Shown one piece after another: positions 45,384-54,608 of a DNA stretch of 64,000 nucleotides; the first letter of the stretch is position 1; the number at the start of each line of letters is the position of its first letter. Origin of the DNA: Alphaproteobacteria bacterium. GTDB taxonomy: Bacteria; Pseudomonadota; Alphaproteobacteria; Paracaedibacterales; VGCI01. Location: NCBI GenBank assembly GCA_016869075.1, contig VGEY01000003.1, forward strand, positions 57,893 through 121,892, in the 5' to 3' direction. A program made the translations under genes and the position numbers. Under the pieces are notes generated by a model, which was not told the DNA's origin, did no database searches, and worked only from the letters and a program-made list of their open reading frames with translations.

Positions 45384-46687
45384 TTTAAGAATGTGCGGTT
45401 GATCCTTCCTTGTAAACAATATCCACCAGTCAAATAATTTTCGACAATATTGTTACATAGAAAATCAAGAACTGAGAAATGACCACTCTTATGCAGGCTG
45501 GCTGCAAGGGTTACAACTCTTGACCAAAGCTCTCTCACCTCCTCACATCGGATAGGGAATGGATAAGCGTCTCCTATTCGAAAGAAGGATGTAAGCTCTG
45601 CTGCGATCGTATTGAAATAGGGAGGATTGAAATAGGCAGGCATATAACCTCTAACCAGCTTCGGAGTGACGATCGTTTCACGCCCTTCTTCTCCATACAA
45701 ACAAATTACATCATCATCTTTTTTGAGTTGAAGAAGATCCTTGATTCCTTGTTGAATTTCTTCCCAAGTGAGGGAGCCATTATCTAACTTTAAATGACGT
45801 GCCATGGTGAGGAGCTGTGTTATCCCACCCCCTGTTCCAAAAACAAAATTATCGAGACGATGAACACCTTGGGCACCGCCACGCGATAGACATTCTTCGC
45901 GGCTAACCGCTAATTGAGCGAAAAAATTTACATCAATGTTTATAATAAATGCTCTGTAATCATTTATAAGTTTTTTATTTATTTCAAGTGCTGCTAAGAC
46001 TTTTTTACCTGCACTTATACCATCGGCTATAGTTTGTCTTGCTTTTTGGATATCCATTTCCGTGAGTTTTTTTCTTTGTTGGAACTCAGCTGTAAATGTT
46101 TCAAAAGTGATTTTTTGTGCATCTAAAACTTGCTTGTAAAAACCTATAAGCTCTTCATCGTGCGTGAGTGCGGCTAAGATTTGTTGAACATAAGGAGAAG
46201 TATCAAAGAATCCTGAGCCTTCCTTTTTTCCTGGAGGGTCAAATTCAGAAGCGGGGGGGGGAGGTAATACTGTTGACAAACCAAGAGAGTGTATATGTTC
46301 GGTTAAAAGAGATTTTGGAAGTAATGAGCTCTTAGTAGTATTTCTGCGGAAAGAATAATAAGGGGAGCTTGGTGTTAATGGGGGTGTTTGTTCTTTTAAG
46401 GAAGCATGTGCGGCAGTGGTCGAGCTCGAGGTGTCGGCGGCTGGAACTAAATCAGGAACTTTAGGCGCTGAACTCGAAGTTTGAGGTTGGGAGTCAATTG
46501 AGGAAATGGGATTAGTTGCAGATGCAGGTTTAAGCGGTTCAGCTTGTGGAACTATGGCTGGTGTTGCATACAACTCATCTGCTATTGAAAACCAAAAATC
46601 ATCTGGTGATTCAGGTTTATCTGCTGCTTGGCTAGACATAGCAAGGATTGTGAACAAAAATATAAGGTTAAAAAATTTCTTTTTCAC
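45293..46687 (-). CDS. Secreted protein of unknown function
   Basis: A 464-residue protein not matched to any family I know. It has a signal peptide (MKKKFFNLIFLFTILAMSSQA), then an acidic-aromatic motif DDFWFSIADELYATP, then about 100 residues rich in Pro, Ser, Ala and Thr. The C-terminal 300 residues are globular, with segments VHRLDNFVFGTGGGITQLLT, EEGRETIVTPKLVRGYMPAY and a Cys-containing helical end. The layout (signal, disordered linker, globular domain) fits surface or effector proteins. The mature N-terminus resembles that of the protein at 34445-35287. It overlaps lpxB by 91 bases in opposite orientation. Confidence 0.72.
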   Translation of the reverse strand: MKKKFFNLIFLFTILAMSSQAADKPESPDDFWFSIADELYATPAIVPQAEPLKPASATNPISSIDSQPQTSSSAPKVPDLVPAADTSSSTTAAHASLKEQTPPLTPSSPYYSFRRNTTKSSLLPKSLLTEHIHSLGLSTVLPPPPASEFDPPGKKEGSGFFDTSPYVQQILAALTHDEELIGFYKQVLDAQKITFETFTAEFQQRKKLTEMDIQKARQTIADGISAGKKVLAALEINKKLINDYRAFIINIDVNFFAQLAVSREECLSRGGAQGVHRLDNFVFGTGGGITQLLTMARHLKLDNGSLTWEEIQQGIKDLLQLKKDDDVICLYGEEGRETIVTPKLVRGYMPAYFNPPYFNTIAAELTSFFRIGDAYPFPIRCEEVRELWSRVVTLAASLHKSGHFSVLDFLCNNIVENYLTGGYCLQGRINRTFLNYVTLLGSIQLRDICFLDEIVDSWVRLKTE

Positions 46688-46882
46688 GTGTCAATACTCA
46701 CTACTCTTCTCATTTAAAAAATTTATTTCGATATATTGAGCCCTTGAGATTATTATATCTAATTTTCTTTTTTTATGTGGGTATAAGCCTTTAAGAGGCC
46801 AGTCTAATACATCTTAATGTATAGATAATCAATAAGGTTATATTTTTCAAGGGTATAAGAGAATTTTTTATTCGTGCTTATT

Positions 46883-47692
46883 TTACTTTAAAAACACCCA
46901 TATGCCAACACTTAAAATAATGCGATAAATCACAAAAATTGTGAGTGTATGACGGGCAAGAAACGTAAGCATAAAATGAATTGCGGCAAGACCAGCCAAA
47001 CTTGAAAACACTATTCCCAGCCCAATATCTGCCCACACGACCGCGTTTTGAATTTGAAGTGCATCATAAGCCGTTAATGTGGCGGCACCAATAATTGAAG
47101 GAATTGCCATTAAAAAAGCAAAGCGCGCAGCGGCTAGTCTATTAAAGCCAAGAGCCAACCCTACGCTTATACAAATTCCTGAACGACTGACGCCGGGTAC
47201 TAAAGATATGGCTTGACCAAGCCCAATTAAAAAACCACGTTTTAATGTTATTTGGTTTAGATCCTTTTTCTGAGTGCCAATATGATCAAAAACAAACAAG
47301 ACAAGCCCGAAAAAAAGGCTTGTAAAAGCAATAACACTCACTTGACGCATATCTCCAAGGCCTGATTTCTTCAATAAAAAACCAACGAAGACAGCGGGTA
47401 AAGTTGCCACTATTAAACTAAAGGCTAATTTCACTTCCTGATCAAAGTCCTGTGAACTAAATCCCCGTATACAATAGGTGATAAAGTGCGTGATCATTTT
47501 CCAAACATCGTTTCGAAAGTAAATTAACACGGCAGCTAATGTCCCGACATGTAAAGCAACATCCATCTCAAGACCCTGATTTTGCCATCCGAATATTTGG
47601 GGCAACAAAATAAGGTGACCGGAAGATGAAATTGGGAGAAACTCTGTGAGTCCCTGGATAAGGCTTAGGATAAAAAGATGCAGGACAGTCAT
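46883..47692 (-). CDS. uppP: Undecaprenyl-diphosphatase
   Basis: A 269-residue BacA/UppP membrane phosphatase that recycles undecaprenyl pyrophosphate for peptidoglycan and polysaccharide synthesis. Motifs GLTEFLPISSSGHLILLPQ and LVPGVSRSGICISVGLALG contain the catalytic residues. It has about eight hydrophobic helices. The start overlaps the stop of the MBL gene (ATGA at 47689-47692). Confidence 0.96.
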   Translation of the reverse strand: MTVLHLFILSLIQGLTEFLPISSSGHLILLPQIFGWQNQGLEMDVALHVGTLAAVLIYFRNDVWKMITHFITYCIRGFSSQDFDQEVKLAFSLIVATLPAVFVGFLLKKSGLGDMRQVSVIAFTSLFFGLVLFVFDHIGTQKKDLNQITLKRGFLIGLGQAISLVPGVSRSGICISVGLALGFNRLAAARFAFLMAIPSIIGAATLTAYDALQIQNAVVWADIGLGIVFSSLAGLAAIHFMLTFLARHTLTIFVIYRIILSVGIWVFLK

Positions 47693-48447
47693 AGTAATTC
47701 TATCACCATGCCATCATATGCGGGCTCAACATTGGGCGGGGTGCGTGCGTTAAGGTCATCATAATCTAAATTGTGCGTCATATGAGTTAGGATGGCCTTT
47801 TGGGGTTTAACTTGGTCAATCATTTTTAAGGTTTGTTGCACATGCGCGTGACTAATATGTGGTTCATCGCGCAAACAATCAACGACCCAAACTTTAATTC
47901 CTTTCAAAATTTCATAACTCTCTTCAGGTAATTCTATAAGGTCTGTTGAGTAAGCAAAATCCCCAATGCGATATCCGAATGAAGAACGATGTCCGTGATA
48001 TTGTAAAAAAGGTAAAATTTGAATGCCTTCAAATTCAATAGTGTCTTCAAGTTCATGCCCCTCTAAAAAGGCAGGATAGAGCGGGTCCATAGTAACGAGG
48101 GCATAACCATAAGCTTTCCGAAGTGCGGATAAAGTACCATGATCAGCATAAGCAGGAATGGGTTTGCGATGTTTAATATAAATTTGGCGCAAATCATCTA
48201 ATCCACAGACATGGTCGGCATGATCATGGGTGTAAAGAACCAAATCAATGGTATCGATACCTGCATCTAATAGCTGTACTCTTAAATCTGGGCTTGTATC
48301 TATTAAGATATTTTTATTATTGGTTTGTACCAAAACAGAAGCACGTCGCCTTCGGTTTTTAGGATTTTGGGGGTCGCAGGACCCCCACTCTCCCGTGATC
48401 AGGGGTACGCCGCCTGAGGCGCCGCATCCCAAAATCGTTATTTTCAT
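47689..48447 (-). CDS. MBL-fold metallohydrolase, PhnP-like
   Basis: A 252-residue metallo-beta-lactamase-fold hydrolase. It starts MKITILGCGASGGVPLI and has the metal motif THDHADHVCGLDDLR (HDHADH at 74-79). The later ligands lie in YSTDLIELP and LTHMTHN. PhnP acts on phosphoribosyl cyclic phosphate, but without phn genes that role is uncertain. Such genes follow tatD and metG in alphaproteobacteria. Its start overlaps the tatD stop. Confidence 0.9.
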   Translation of the reverse strand: MKITILGCGASGGVPLITGEWGSCDPQNPKNRRRRASVLVQTNNKNILIDTSPDLRVQLLDAGIDTIDLVLYTHDHADHVCGLDDLRQIYIKHRKPIPAYADHGTLSALRKAYGYALVTMDPLYPAFLEGHELEDTIEFEGIQILPFLQYHGHRSSFGYRIGDFAYSTDLIELPEESYEILKGIKVWVVDCLRDEPHISHAHVQQTLKMIDQVKPQKAILTHMTHNLDYDDLNARTPPNVEPAYDGMVIELL

Positions 48448-49238
48448 AATGACAATCTCGCTTTAGGGAACAACGAAAAAAAGTTGTTCGTGGTTTCTTT
48501 TTCTATTTCACTATAACTTAAACCTTTTATACTCGCCAATAGTTCAGCTGTACAGCGGACAAAGGCAGGTTCATTACGTTTTCCTCTGTAGGGAACAGGA
48601 GCAAGGAAAGGAGCGTCTGTTTCAACAAGGATGCGATTCACGGGGGTGTTTTGGGCAATTTGACGCAAGGGGTCAGCGTTTTTAAAAGTTAGAATTCCAG
48701 AAAATGAAATATAAAATCCCAAATCAAGAGCCCTTTGCGCTAATTCAGCACTACCACTAAAGCAATGAAATACACCCTTTGCTTTATCATTACCAACTTC
48801 TTTTAGGCATGTAATGGTGTCTTCATCAGCATCGCGGGTATGAATAATAAGAGGTAGATCAAGATCTATCGAGGCGCGAATATGATCCGAAAAAGAGGAG
48901 ATTTGATCTTCTCGAGGGCTATTGTTGTAATAGTAATCCAGACCAGTTTCTCCTATTCCGACGACTTTAGGATGCTGAGCATATGATTTAATTTTACTGA
49001 AGAGCACATCTCCCTCATACCCTCCCACATATTGGCTCGCTTCATGGGGATGAACACCCACTGTGCAAAAGACAAAGGAATACAAATCTGCAATATCTTG
49101 TATTTCTTTGGATTCTGATAATTTAGTATTGATTGTCAGCATTGTTCCAACGCCATTTTCCTGAGCTCTTGCAATGACGGCCTCTAAATCAGAGGAAAAT
49201 TCTGGAAAGTTTAAATGACAATGGCTGTCAACGAGCAT
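48444..49238 (-). CDS. tatD: TatD family metal-dependent deoxyribonuclease
   Basis: A 264-residue TIM-barrel hydrolase. HxH is at residues 6-8 (VDSHCHLN). Other marks are GIGETGLDYYYN, IHTRDADEDT, FHCFSGSAELA and ETDAPFLAPVPYRGKRNEP, with the final metal ligand in ETDAP. TatD proteins are 3'-5' exodeoxyribonucleases and some act on D-amino acyl bonds. It lies between metG and the MBL gene as usual. Confidence 0.95.
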   Translation of the reverse strand: MLVDSHCHLNFPEFSSDLEAVIARAQENGVGTMLTINTKLSESKEIQDIADLYSFVFCTVGVHPHEASQYVGGYEGDVLFSKIKSYAQHPKVVGIGETGLDYYYNNSPREDQISSFSDHIRASIDLDLPLIIHTRDADEDTITCLKEVGNDKAKGVFHCFSGSAELAQRALDLGFYISFSGILTFKNADPLRQIAQNTPVNRILVETDAPFLAPVPYRGKRNEPAFVRCTAELLASIKGLSYSEIEKETTNNFFSLFPKARLSL

Positions 49239-49357
49239 CGGATTCCTTATTCAATCTTTGTTAGTAATATACCTTTTTATGGCGCCTTTTTCATTTTTTT
49301 AAAAGCTAAAAATAGCATTTATGTGGATTGAATTTTAAAAAATAGTTTCGATTTTTA

Positions 49358-50878
49358 TTAAGGCGTAAATCTTGGAAATACGCCTTCAGGTGTTGGCAAA
49401 GATATTTGAGGGGTCAACTGAGCATTTAGGTGCGCAAAGGTTCTCTGATCAGAAGGAACAGCAAGCTGATCTAAAATCCGAGCGCTGGCCTCTGGGACAA
49501 TGGGCTGAGTTAAAATCGCAATTTGGCGAATACAATCTGCCAATACGTAAAGGACGGTTCCCATACGCGCTTGATCAGTTGTTTTTAATGACCATGGCTT
49601 TTGTTCATCAACGTACCTATTTGCTTCCGCGATTAACTTCCATATGTGTTCGACAACTTTATGGAGGGCTTGCTTATTTATTTCAGTTTCTAAAAGGGGC
49701 AATAGATCAGAAGCCTGAGAAAGAAGAGCATTATCAGCAGCTACGAGTTTATCTGGGCTTGGGACAACTCCCCCACATGTTTTTGCAATAAATGAAAGGA
49801 CACGCTGGACTAAGTTTCCATAACTATTTGCAAGGTCACTATTTAAACGTGTGATCAGAGCTGCATCTGTGAAATCACCATCATTTCCAAAAGGGACTTC
49901 TCTTAACAAAAAATATCGAACTGCATCTCGTCCGTATGTTTCGACCAAATGAACAGGGTTAATCGTATTACCCAGAGATTTTGATATTTTTTCCCCATCT
50001 TTCGTCCACCACCCGTGTGCAAAAATGCGCTGAGGGGGTGGCAAGTCTGCAGCCATCAAAAAAGCAGGCCAATAAACAGCGTGAAAACGTAAGATATCTT
50101 TGCCGACAACATGAAGGCTGTTGGCCCAAAAATCTTTAAAGTCAGATGTTTCTTGGTCTGGGTATCCTAGAGCTGTAATATAGTTTGTCAGTGCGTCTAA
50201 CCAAACATACATAACATGGTCAGGATCGTTTGGTACGGGAATGCCCCATTTAAAGCTTGTTCTTGAAACAGATAAATCGTGAAGTCCTCCCTCAACAAAC
50301 CGCATAACTTCATTCCGGCGTGTTTCAGGTGCTATAAAATCTGGATTTTTATTGTAGAATTCCAATAACTTATCTTGCCATTTGCTCAAGCGAAAAAAAT
50401 AACTTGGTTCCGTTACCCATTCAACATCGGCGCCCGTGGGAGCCTTGCCATCAATGAGTTCAGATTCTTGATAGTAGGCCTCGTCTCGAATAGCATACCA
50501 TCCTGAATAAGCGCCTAAATAAATTTCATCATTTTTGATAAGTTGTTGCCATAGATGCTGTGCAGCTTTAATATGCCGGATTTGTGTTGTTTGAATAAAG
50601 TCGTCATGGGTAAATTGCATCATTGTAGCCAAGTTACGAAAATTTAGAGAGACTTCATCAACAAATTCTTGTGGAGATTTACCTGCAGCAAGCGCTGCTT
50701 TTTCAACTTTCTGACCATGTGCGTCTGTGCCTGTAACAAACTTTACATCTATACCATTTAAGCGCATAAAACGTGCAATCATATCACAGGCGAGAGTTGT
50801 ATATAGATGCCCAATATGTGGGGCATCATTTACATAGTAAATAGGAGTTGTAATATATAACTTTTTAGAATGAACCAT
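49358..50878 (-). CDS. metG: Methionyl-tRNA synthetase
   Basis: A synthetase of 506 residues from the ATG at 50878; further starts 12 and 18 bases upstream overlap holB and have no well-spaced ribosome binding site. It carries HIGH in YVNDAPHIGHLYTTL and KMSKS as EKISKSLGN. The connective segment AYSGWYAIRDEAYYQESEL lacks the zinc-binding cysteines, so it is the MetG2 form common in alphaproteobacteria and mitochondria. There is no C-terminal EMAP/tRNA-binding domain. The 5' end overlaps holB. Confidence 0.96.
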   Translation of the reverse strand: MVHSKKLYITTPIYYVNDAPHIGHLYTTLACDMIARFMRLNGIDVKFVTGTDAHGQKVEKAALAAGKSPQEFVDEVSLNFRNLATMMQFTHDDFIQTTQIRHIKAAQHLWQQLIKNDEIYLGAYSGWYAIRDEAYYQESELIDGKAPTGADVEWVTEPSYFFRLSKWQDKLLEFYNKNPDFIAPETRRNEVMRFVEGGLHDLSVSRTSFKWGIPVPNDPDHVMYVWLDALTNYITALGYPDQETSDFKDFWANSLHVVGKDILRFHAVYWPAFLMAADLPPPQRIFAHGWWTKDGEKISKSLGNTINPVHLVETYGRDAVRYFLLREVPFGNDGDFTDAALITRLNSDLANSYGNLVQRVLSFIAKTCGGVVPSPDKLVAADNALLSQASDLLPLLETEINKQALHKVVEHIWKLIAEANRYVDEQKPWSLKTTDQARMGTVLYVLADCIRQIAILTQPIVPEASARILDQLAVPSDQRTFAHLNAQLTPQISLPTPEGVFPRFTP

Positions 50879-51893
50879 AAATAAACTCATCTCCAATCAT
50901 TGGATTTTCAATTATAAAAAAGAGGGCCATAATAATATGATTACGATCTAAATAAGTATTTTGAGCTATTTTTATGAATGAGCTGGCACGCTGAAATGTG
51001 TCGATCCAATGTGTAAGAGCCTTAAGCTTAAGAAGAGGGCTTAATTTCTTATCTTGTGGAGTGAGAGGTTCTCCCATATGAATCAAAATAATTATGCGAT
51101 AGAGTGTCCATAATATTAAATTTAATAAAACATCGAATCCTGTACTATCTTTACCCAATGACGTACATAAAGATTGGGCAGTTTGCCAATTCGCTTTTAA
51201 TGCTCCTTCAATCCCTTGAATGATTTGATCAAGAAGCTTCAAGCCATCTGCTTGTTGAAGGGCCATTGCTTTGCCGATACTTCCTTGAGCAAGATGAAGA
51301 ACATCAAGGGGGATATCGTCCCCTAGACTTGATTTAAGATCCTCAATTGATAATGGAAAAAGAGGAAGGCGACAACAGCGAGAACGTATAGTTGGGAGGA
51401 CTTGTCCTAAAGAATGCGCGACGAGAAAAAAGAGCGTTTGAGCAGGGGGGTCTTCTAAAATTTTAAGTAAAGAGTTTGCAGCTGTTCGGTTCATTTCATC
51501 TACAGCATCAATTAAAACAACGCGCCAACCTGGTATTGCTGCGTGTTGATGAAGAAAATGCTCAATTTTTCGAGCCTCCTCAATGTTAATATCGCGGGGG
51601 ATTTTTCCTTCTGAGTTTGGGTTTTTCTTAATAGTTAAAAAATTTGGATATGTTCCTTGCGCGATTTGACGTTTTATAAGCGCGGGCTCAAGTGCCCCGT
51701 TACTTAAGATTTCTTCGGATATTGTATATGCAAGCGCAGCTTTTCCGATGCCCTTTTCTCCAGACAATAACCACACAGGGGGCATTTTATGGCTATAAAA
51801 AGCCTGCCTTAAGAGAGTAAGCGCCTCCTGATGGCCAAACAATGTCGGTGGTGGCCTGAGGGATTGACAGGCAAGGGGAGCGTTGGGAGTCAT
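50865..51893 (-). CDS. holB: DNA polymerase III subunit delta'
   Basis: A 342-residue clamp-loader subunit of the AAA+ type. The P-loop-like segment SGEKGIGKAALAY lacks the Ser/Thr after the Lys, consistent with the non-ATPase role of delta'. The SRC-type sensor region is RSRCCRLPLFPLS, and the middle block VVLIDAVDEMNRTAANSLLK is standard. In alphaproteobacteria it usually follows tmk, which is absent here. The 3' end overlaps metG. Confidence 0.92.
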   Translation of the reverse strand: MTPNAPLACQSLRPPPTLFGHQEALTLLRQAFYSHKMPPVWLLSGEKGIGKAALAYTISEEILSNGALEPALIKRQIAQGTYPNFLTIKKNPNSEGKIPRDINIEEARKIEHFLHQHAAIPGWRVVLIDAVDEMNRTAANSLLKILEDPPAQTLFFLVAHSLGQVLPTIRSRCCRLPLFPLSIEDLKSSLGDDIPLDVLHLAQGSIGKAMALQQADGLKLLDQIIQGIEGALKANWQTAQSLCTSLGKDSTGFDVLLNLILWTLYRIIILIHMGEPLTPQDKKLSPLLKLKALTHWIDTFQRASSFIKIAQNTYLDRNHIIMALFFIIENPMIGDEFIYGSF

Positions 51894-52048
51894 TTACACC
51901 TGCGCGTCTTATAAAATATTTGGTCGTTAATTCAGGTTTTAACAGACCTTGTTCTCAATTTCTATGGTTAACTTTAAAATTTATATGAATAGGGCTTTTA
52001 TTCAAAAGTGTACTCGTATTAATATAGGGTCCAAAAGGTTTTAAGTTT

Positions 52049-52723
52049 ATGCGCACACTTTATCATTATTGGCTCTGTCCCTTTTCGCGTAAAGTAAGGC
52101 TCATTTTATCAGAAAAGAAACTGGATTTTGAGCTGGAAGTTGAACGTGTCTGGGAACGAAGACCAGAATATATCACCTTAAATCCTGCAGGCAAAGTTCC
52201 CTTGCTCGTCGATTTAAACGGGACAGCAGTTGTAGATAGTATGGCTATTGCCGAATATCTGGACGAGGCCTATCCTGAGCGCCTTCTTATTGGCTCAGGG
52301 TTAACCCAACGAGCAGAAGTAAGACGCTTAGTGGCTTGGTTTGATGATAAATTTGCCCAAGAGGTCAGTGTAAGTCTTGTGATTGAAAAGGTTTTAAAAC
52401 GACATCTTTATAAAGATGAATCTGGCCCAAATTCAGGCGTTTTACGTATGATAAAAACATATATTCACGATCATTTAACATATATTTCTTGGTTGGTTGA
52501 TCGAAGAAACTGGATTGCTGGAGATGAATTCTCTTTAGCTGATATTACTGCTGCAGCACATTTATCAGTTGTCGACTATTTAGGGGACGTACCCTGGGAT
52601 AAGCATGAGCTTGCTAAAGATTGGTATGTACGTATCAAATCACGTCCCAGCTTTAGAGCTCTGCTCTTAGATCGACTTCCTGGATTAACGCCTTCAGCAC
52701 ATTATTCAGATTTAGATTTTTAA
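52049..52723 (+). CDS. Glutathione S-transferase family protein
   Basis: A 224-residue protein with an N-terminal thioredoxin-like domain (LYHYWLCPFSRKVRLILSEK, then PAGKVPLLVDLNGTAVVDS with the cis-Pro and Glu/Asp-Ser glutathione site) and a C-terminal helical domain with the N-capping block WIAGDEFSLADITAAAHLS. The substrate is unknown. The CPFS motif near residue 11 may be a redox Cys. Its stop overlaps the next gene (TAATG at 52721-52725). Confidence 0.92.
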   Translation: MRTLYHYWLCPFSRKVRLILSEKKLDFELEVERVWERRPEYITLNPAGKVPLLVDLNGTAVVDSMAIAEYLDEAYPERLLIGSGLTQRAEVRRLVAWFDDKFAQEVSVSLVIEKVLKRHLYKDESGPNSGVLRMIKTYIHDHLTYISWLVDRRNWIAGDEFSLADITAAAHLSVVDYLGDVPWDKHELAKDWYVRIKSRPSFRALLLDRLPGLTPSAHYSDLDF

Positions 52724-53565
52724 TGCCACATCTTTTTATATTTGGTTTGGGATATGTAGGTCAGCATTTGGGCCTTAGGATGCTAAGCAAGGGGTGGCAT
52801 GTAAGTGGAACGACGCGATCACAAGAACTGGCTCAAGCTTTATGTAAGCAAGGATTTAATGCGATCGTTTGGGATGGCCACAGCACACTTCCAAAAACTT
52901 TATTTAAAAAAGATGCGCACATTCTTATAACGATACCTCCTAATGAGGACGGCGACATTGTTTTAAAATCTTTTGATTTTTTCAAGATGGAGGCCAAGTG
53001 GATTGGGTATCTATCAGCAACTTCAGTCTATGGTGATTATGGTGGGGAATGGGTAACTGAGGATTCTCTTTTAAAACCGAACTCCTCACGGGGATTTCAA
53101 CGTGTTTTGGCCGAGATGCAATGGCTGAGTCTTAAGGACATCATGTCAGATTTTCCCATTCATATTTTCAGGTTAAGTGGTATTTACGGTCCTGGACGCA
53201 GTGTATTGGAGAATATTAAATTAGGAACGGCACAGCGCATTGATAAACTCGGACATGTGTTTTCTCGCATCCATATTGAAGACATTGTTTCTATCCTCAC
53301 AAAATCTTTGTCGACCCCTACAGCAGGTGAAATTTATAATCTAGCGGATGACGAGCCTTCCTCATCTGCTGACGTAGTAGCTTTTGGATGTCAAATTTTA
53401 GGGGTAGAAAGTCCGCCTCTTATTCCATTTGAAGCAGCAAAAATACCATCGGCAATGAAAGAGTTTTATGATGAACACAAGCGTGTAGCCAATGGTAAAA
53501 TAAAAAAATTATTGGGTTCAGGCCTTATCTATCCTACCTATCGCGAAGGGTTAAAGCATTGCTGA
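52723..53565 (+). CDS. NAD(P)-dependent SDR-type epimerase (YeeZ-like)
   Basis: A 280-residue extended Rossmann protein. The N-terminal nucleotide loop reads FIFGLGYVGQHLGLRML, the active-site region is YLSATSVYGDYGGEWVTED (Y-x-x-x-K replaced by an atypical pattern) and FSRIHIEDIVSIL precedes the C-terminal part. Members are annotated as sugar-nucleotide epimerases or YeeZ-type reductases; the substrate is unknown. It is coupled to the GST gene by a one-base overlap. Confidence 0.88.
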   Translation: MPHLFIFGLGYVGQHLGLRMLSKGWHVSGTTRSQELAQALCKQGFNAIVWDGHSTLPKTLFKKDAHILITIPPNEDGDIVLKSFDFFKMEAKWIGYLSATSVYGDYGGEWVTEDSLLKPNSSRGFQRVLAEMQWLSLKDIMSDFPIHIFRLSGIYGPGRSVLENIKLGTAQRIDKLGHVFSRIHIEDIVSILTKSLSTPTAGEIYNLADDEPSSSADVVAFGCQILGVESPPLIPFEAAKIPSAMKEFYDEHKRVANGKIKKLLGSGLIYPTYREGLKHC

Positions 53566-53635
53566 TATTGAGGTTGAAGTTTTCTCAAAAGTTGTTACCT
53601 TTAACATAGGATAGTTGAAGAGGGCATAAGGTTTT

Positions 53636-54265
53636 ATGAAGAGTATTAAACGTCGTGGTATTATGCTCGTTCTTTCTTCTCCTTCAGGAGCAGGGAAAAC
53701 AACCATTGCTAATCACCTGCTCAAGGAAGAATCAAATCTTGCTCTTTCAATTTCTTTTACGACCCGACCTCCCAGGCCAGGTGAGGAAGAGGGTGTTGAT
53801 TATATTTTTGTTTCTCCCATCCAATTTCAAGATATGATAAAAAATGGAGATTTATTGGAATGTGCTGAAATATTTGGCCACAGTTATGGTACACCCAAAA
53901 AGCAAGTGTTGGATGCTTTGCGTTCTGGAAAAGACATAATCTTTGACATTGACTGGCAGGGAACCCAGCAGCTTGAGCAATTTGCCAGAGCAGACTTGGT
54001 AAGTGTTTTTATATTACCGCCTTCTACAAAGGAACTTGAACGCAGATTAAAAGCTCGTGCACAGGACGAAGAGAGTGTTGTAGAACTTCGTATGTCCGAA
54101 GCTGCGACAGAAATGAGTCATTGGGCTGAGTATGACTATGTTATTATTAATCATAACATTGAAGAGAGTGTTGCTCAAATGCGCGCAATCTTAACTGCGG
54201 AAAGATTAAAACGGACGCGTCAGTCAGGTTTGATAGACTTTGTAAATGAATTACGTCAAAAATAA
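53636..54265 (+). CDS. gmk: Guanylate kinase
   Basis: A 209-residue cytosolic enzyme phosphorylating GMP to GDP. The P-loop is SSPSGAGKTTIAN near residue 14. The GMP-binding segment reads SISFTTRPPRPGEEEGVDYIF and the lid region follows DIDWQGTQQL. It is the only gene of its transcript here, with a ribosome binding site AAGG before the ATG. Confidence 0.97.
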   Translation: MKSIKRRGIMLVLSSPSGAGKTTIANHLLKEESNLALSISFTTRPPRPGEEEGVDYIFVSPIQFQDMIKNGDLLECAEIFGHSYGTPKKQVLDALRSGKDIIFDIDWQGTQQLEQFARADLVSVFILPPSTKELERRLKARAQDEESVVELRMSEAATEMSHWAEYDYVIINHNIEESVAQMRAILTAERLKRTRQSGLIDFVNELRQK

Positions 54266-54297
54266 GAGAGTATGCTGTATATTAATCTGAAGCGACT

Positions 54298-54528
54298 TCA
54301 AGAAAAACGAATCCAGTGGTTGATCATTATAAAGTGAATTACTCCCCAGACAAAAGCCGTTAACACAGTTGTAATAAAAAATTTTTTTCCGATTTTTGGG
54401 TTCTTAGGAGCACTGGTCGCAAATCCCTTTTTAGGGTTTTTTTCAATAGAAACCCCAAAAGGCAAAACCATGAACAATATGACCCACCAGATAACAAAAA
54501 AAACCATGGTACCAGATACGAGAGTCAT
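54298..54528 (-). CDS. DUF1467 family small membrane protein
   Basis: A 76-residue protein with two transmembrane segments. FFVIWWVILFMVLPFGV and SAPKNPKIGKKFFITTVLTA are the conserved blocks of the alphaproteobacterial DUF1467 family. Function is unknown. In relatives it often lies near mce and proS; here it sits between gmk and dapF. The ATG has AGAGGTTATAA upstream on the minus strand. Confidence 0.9.
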   Translation of the reverse strand: MTLVSGTMVFFVIWWVILFMVLPFGVSIEKNPKKGFATSAPKNPKIGKKFFITTVLTAFVWGVIHFIMINHWIRFS

Positions 54529-54608
54529 TTATAACCTCTGTGGGTGTGTGTTTTTACCAGATACGAACATTTACAAATGAGTATATACTATTAATGGGGT
54601 GTGTAAGC

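Noticed and set aside
49372..49791. Long open frame of 139 codons on the plus strand
   Set aside because: It lies entirely opposite metG, has no recognisable protein features and is a frame shadow of that gene.
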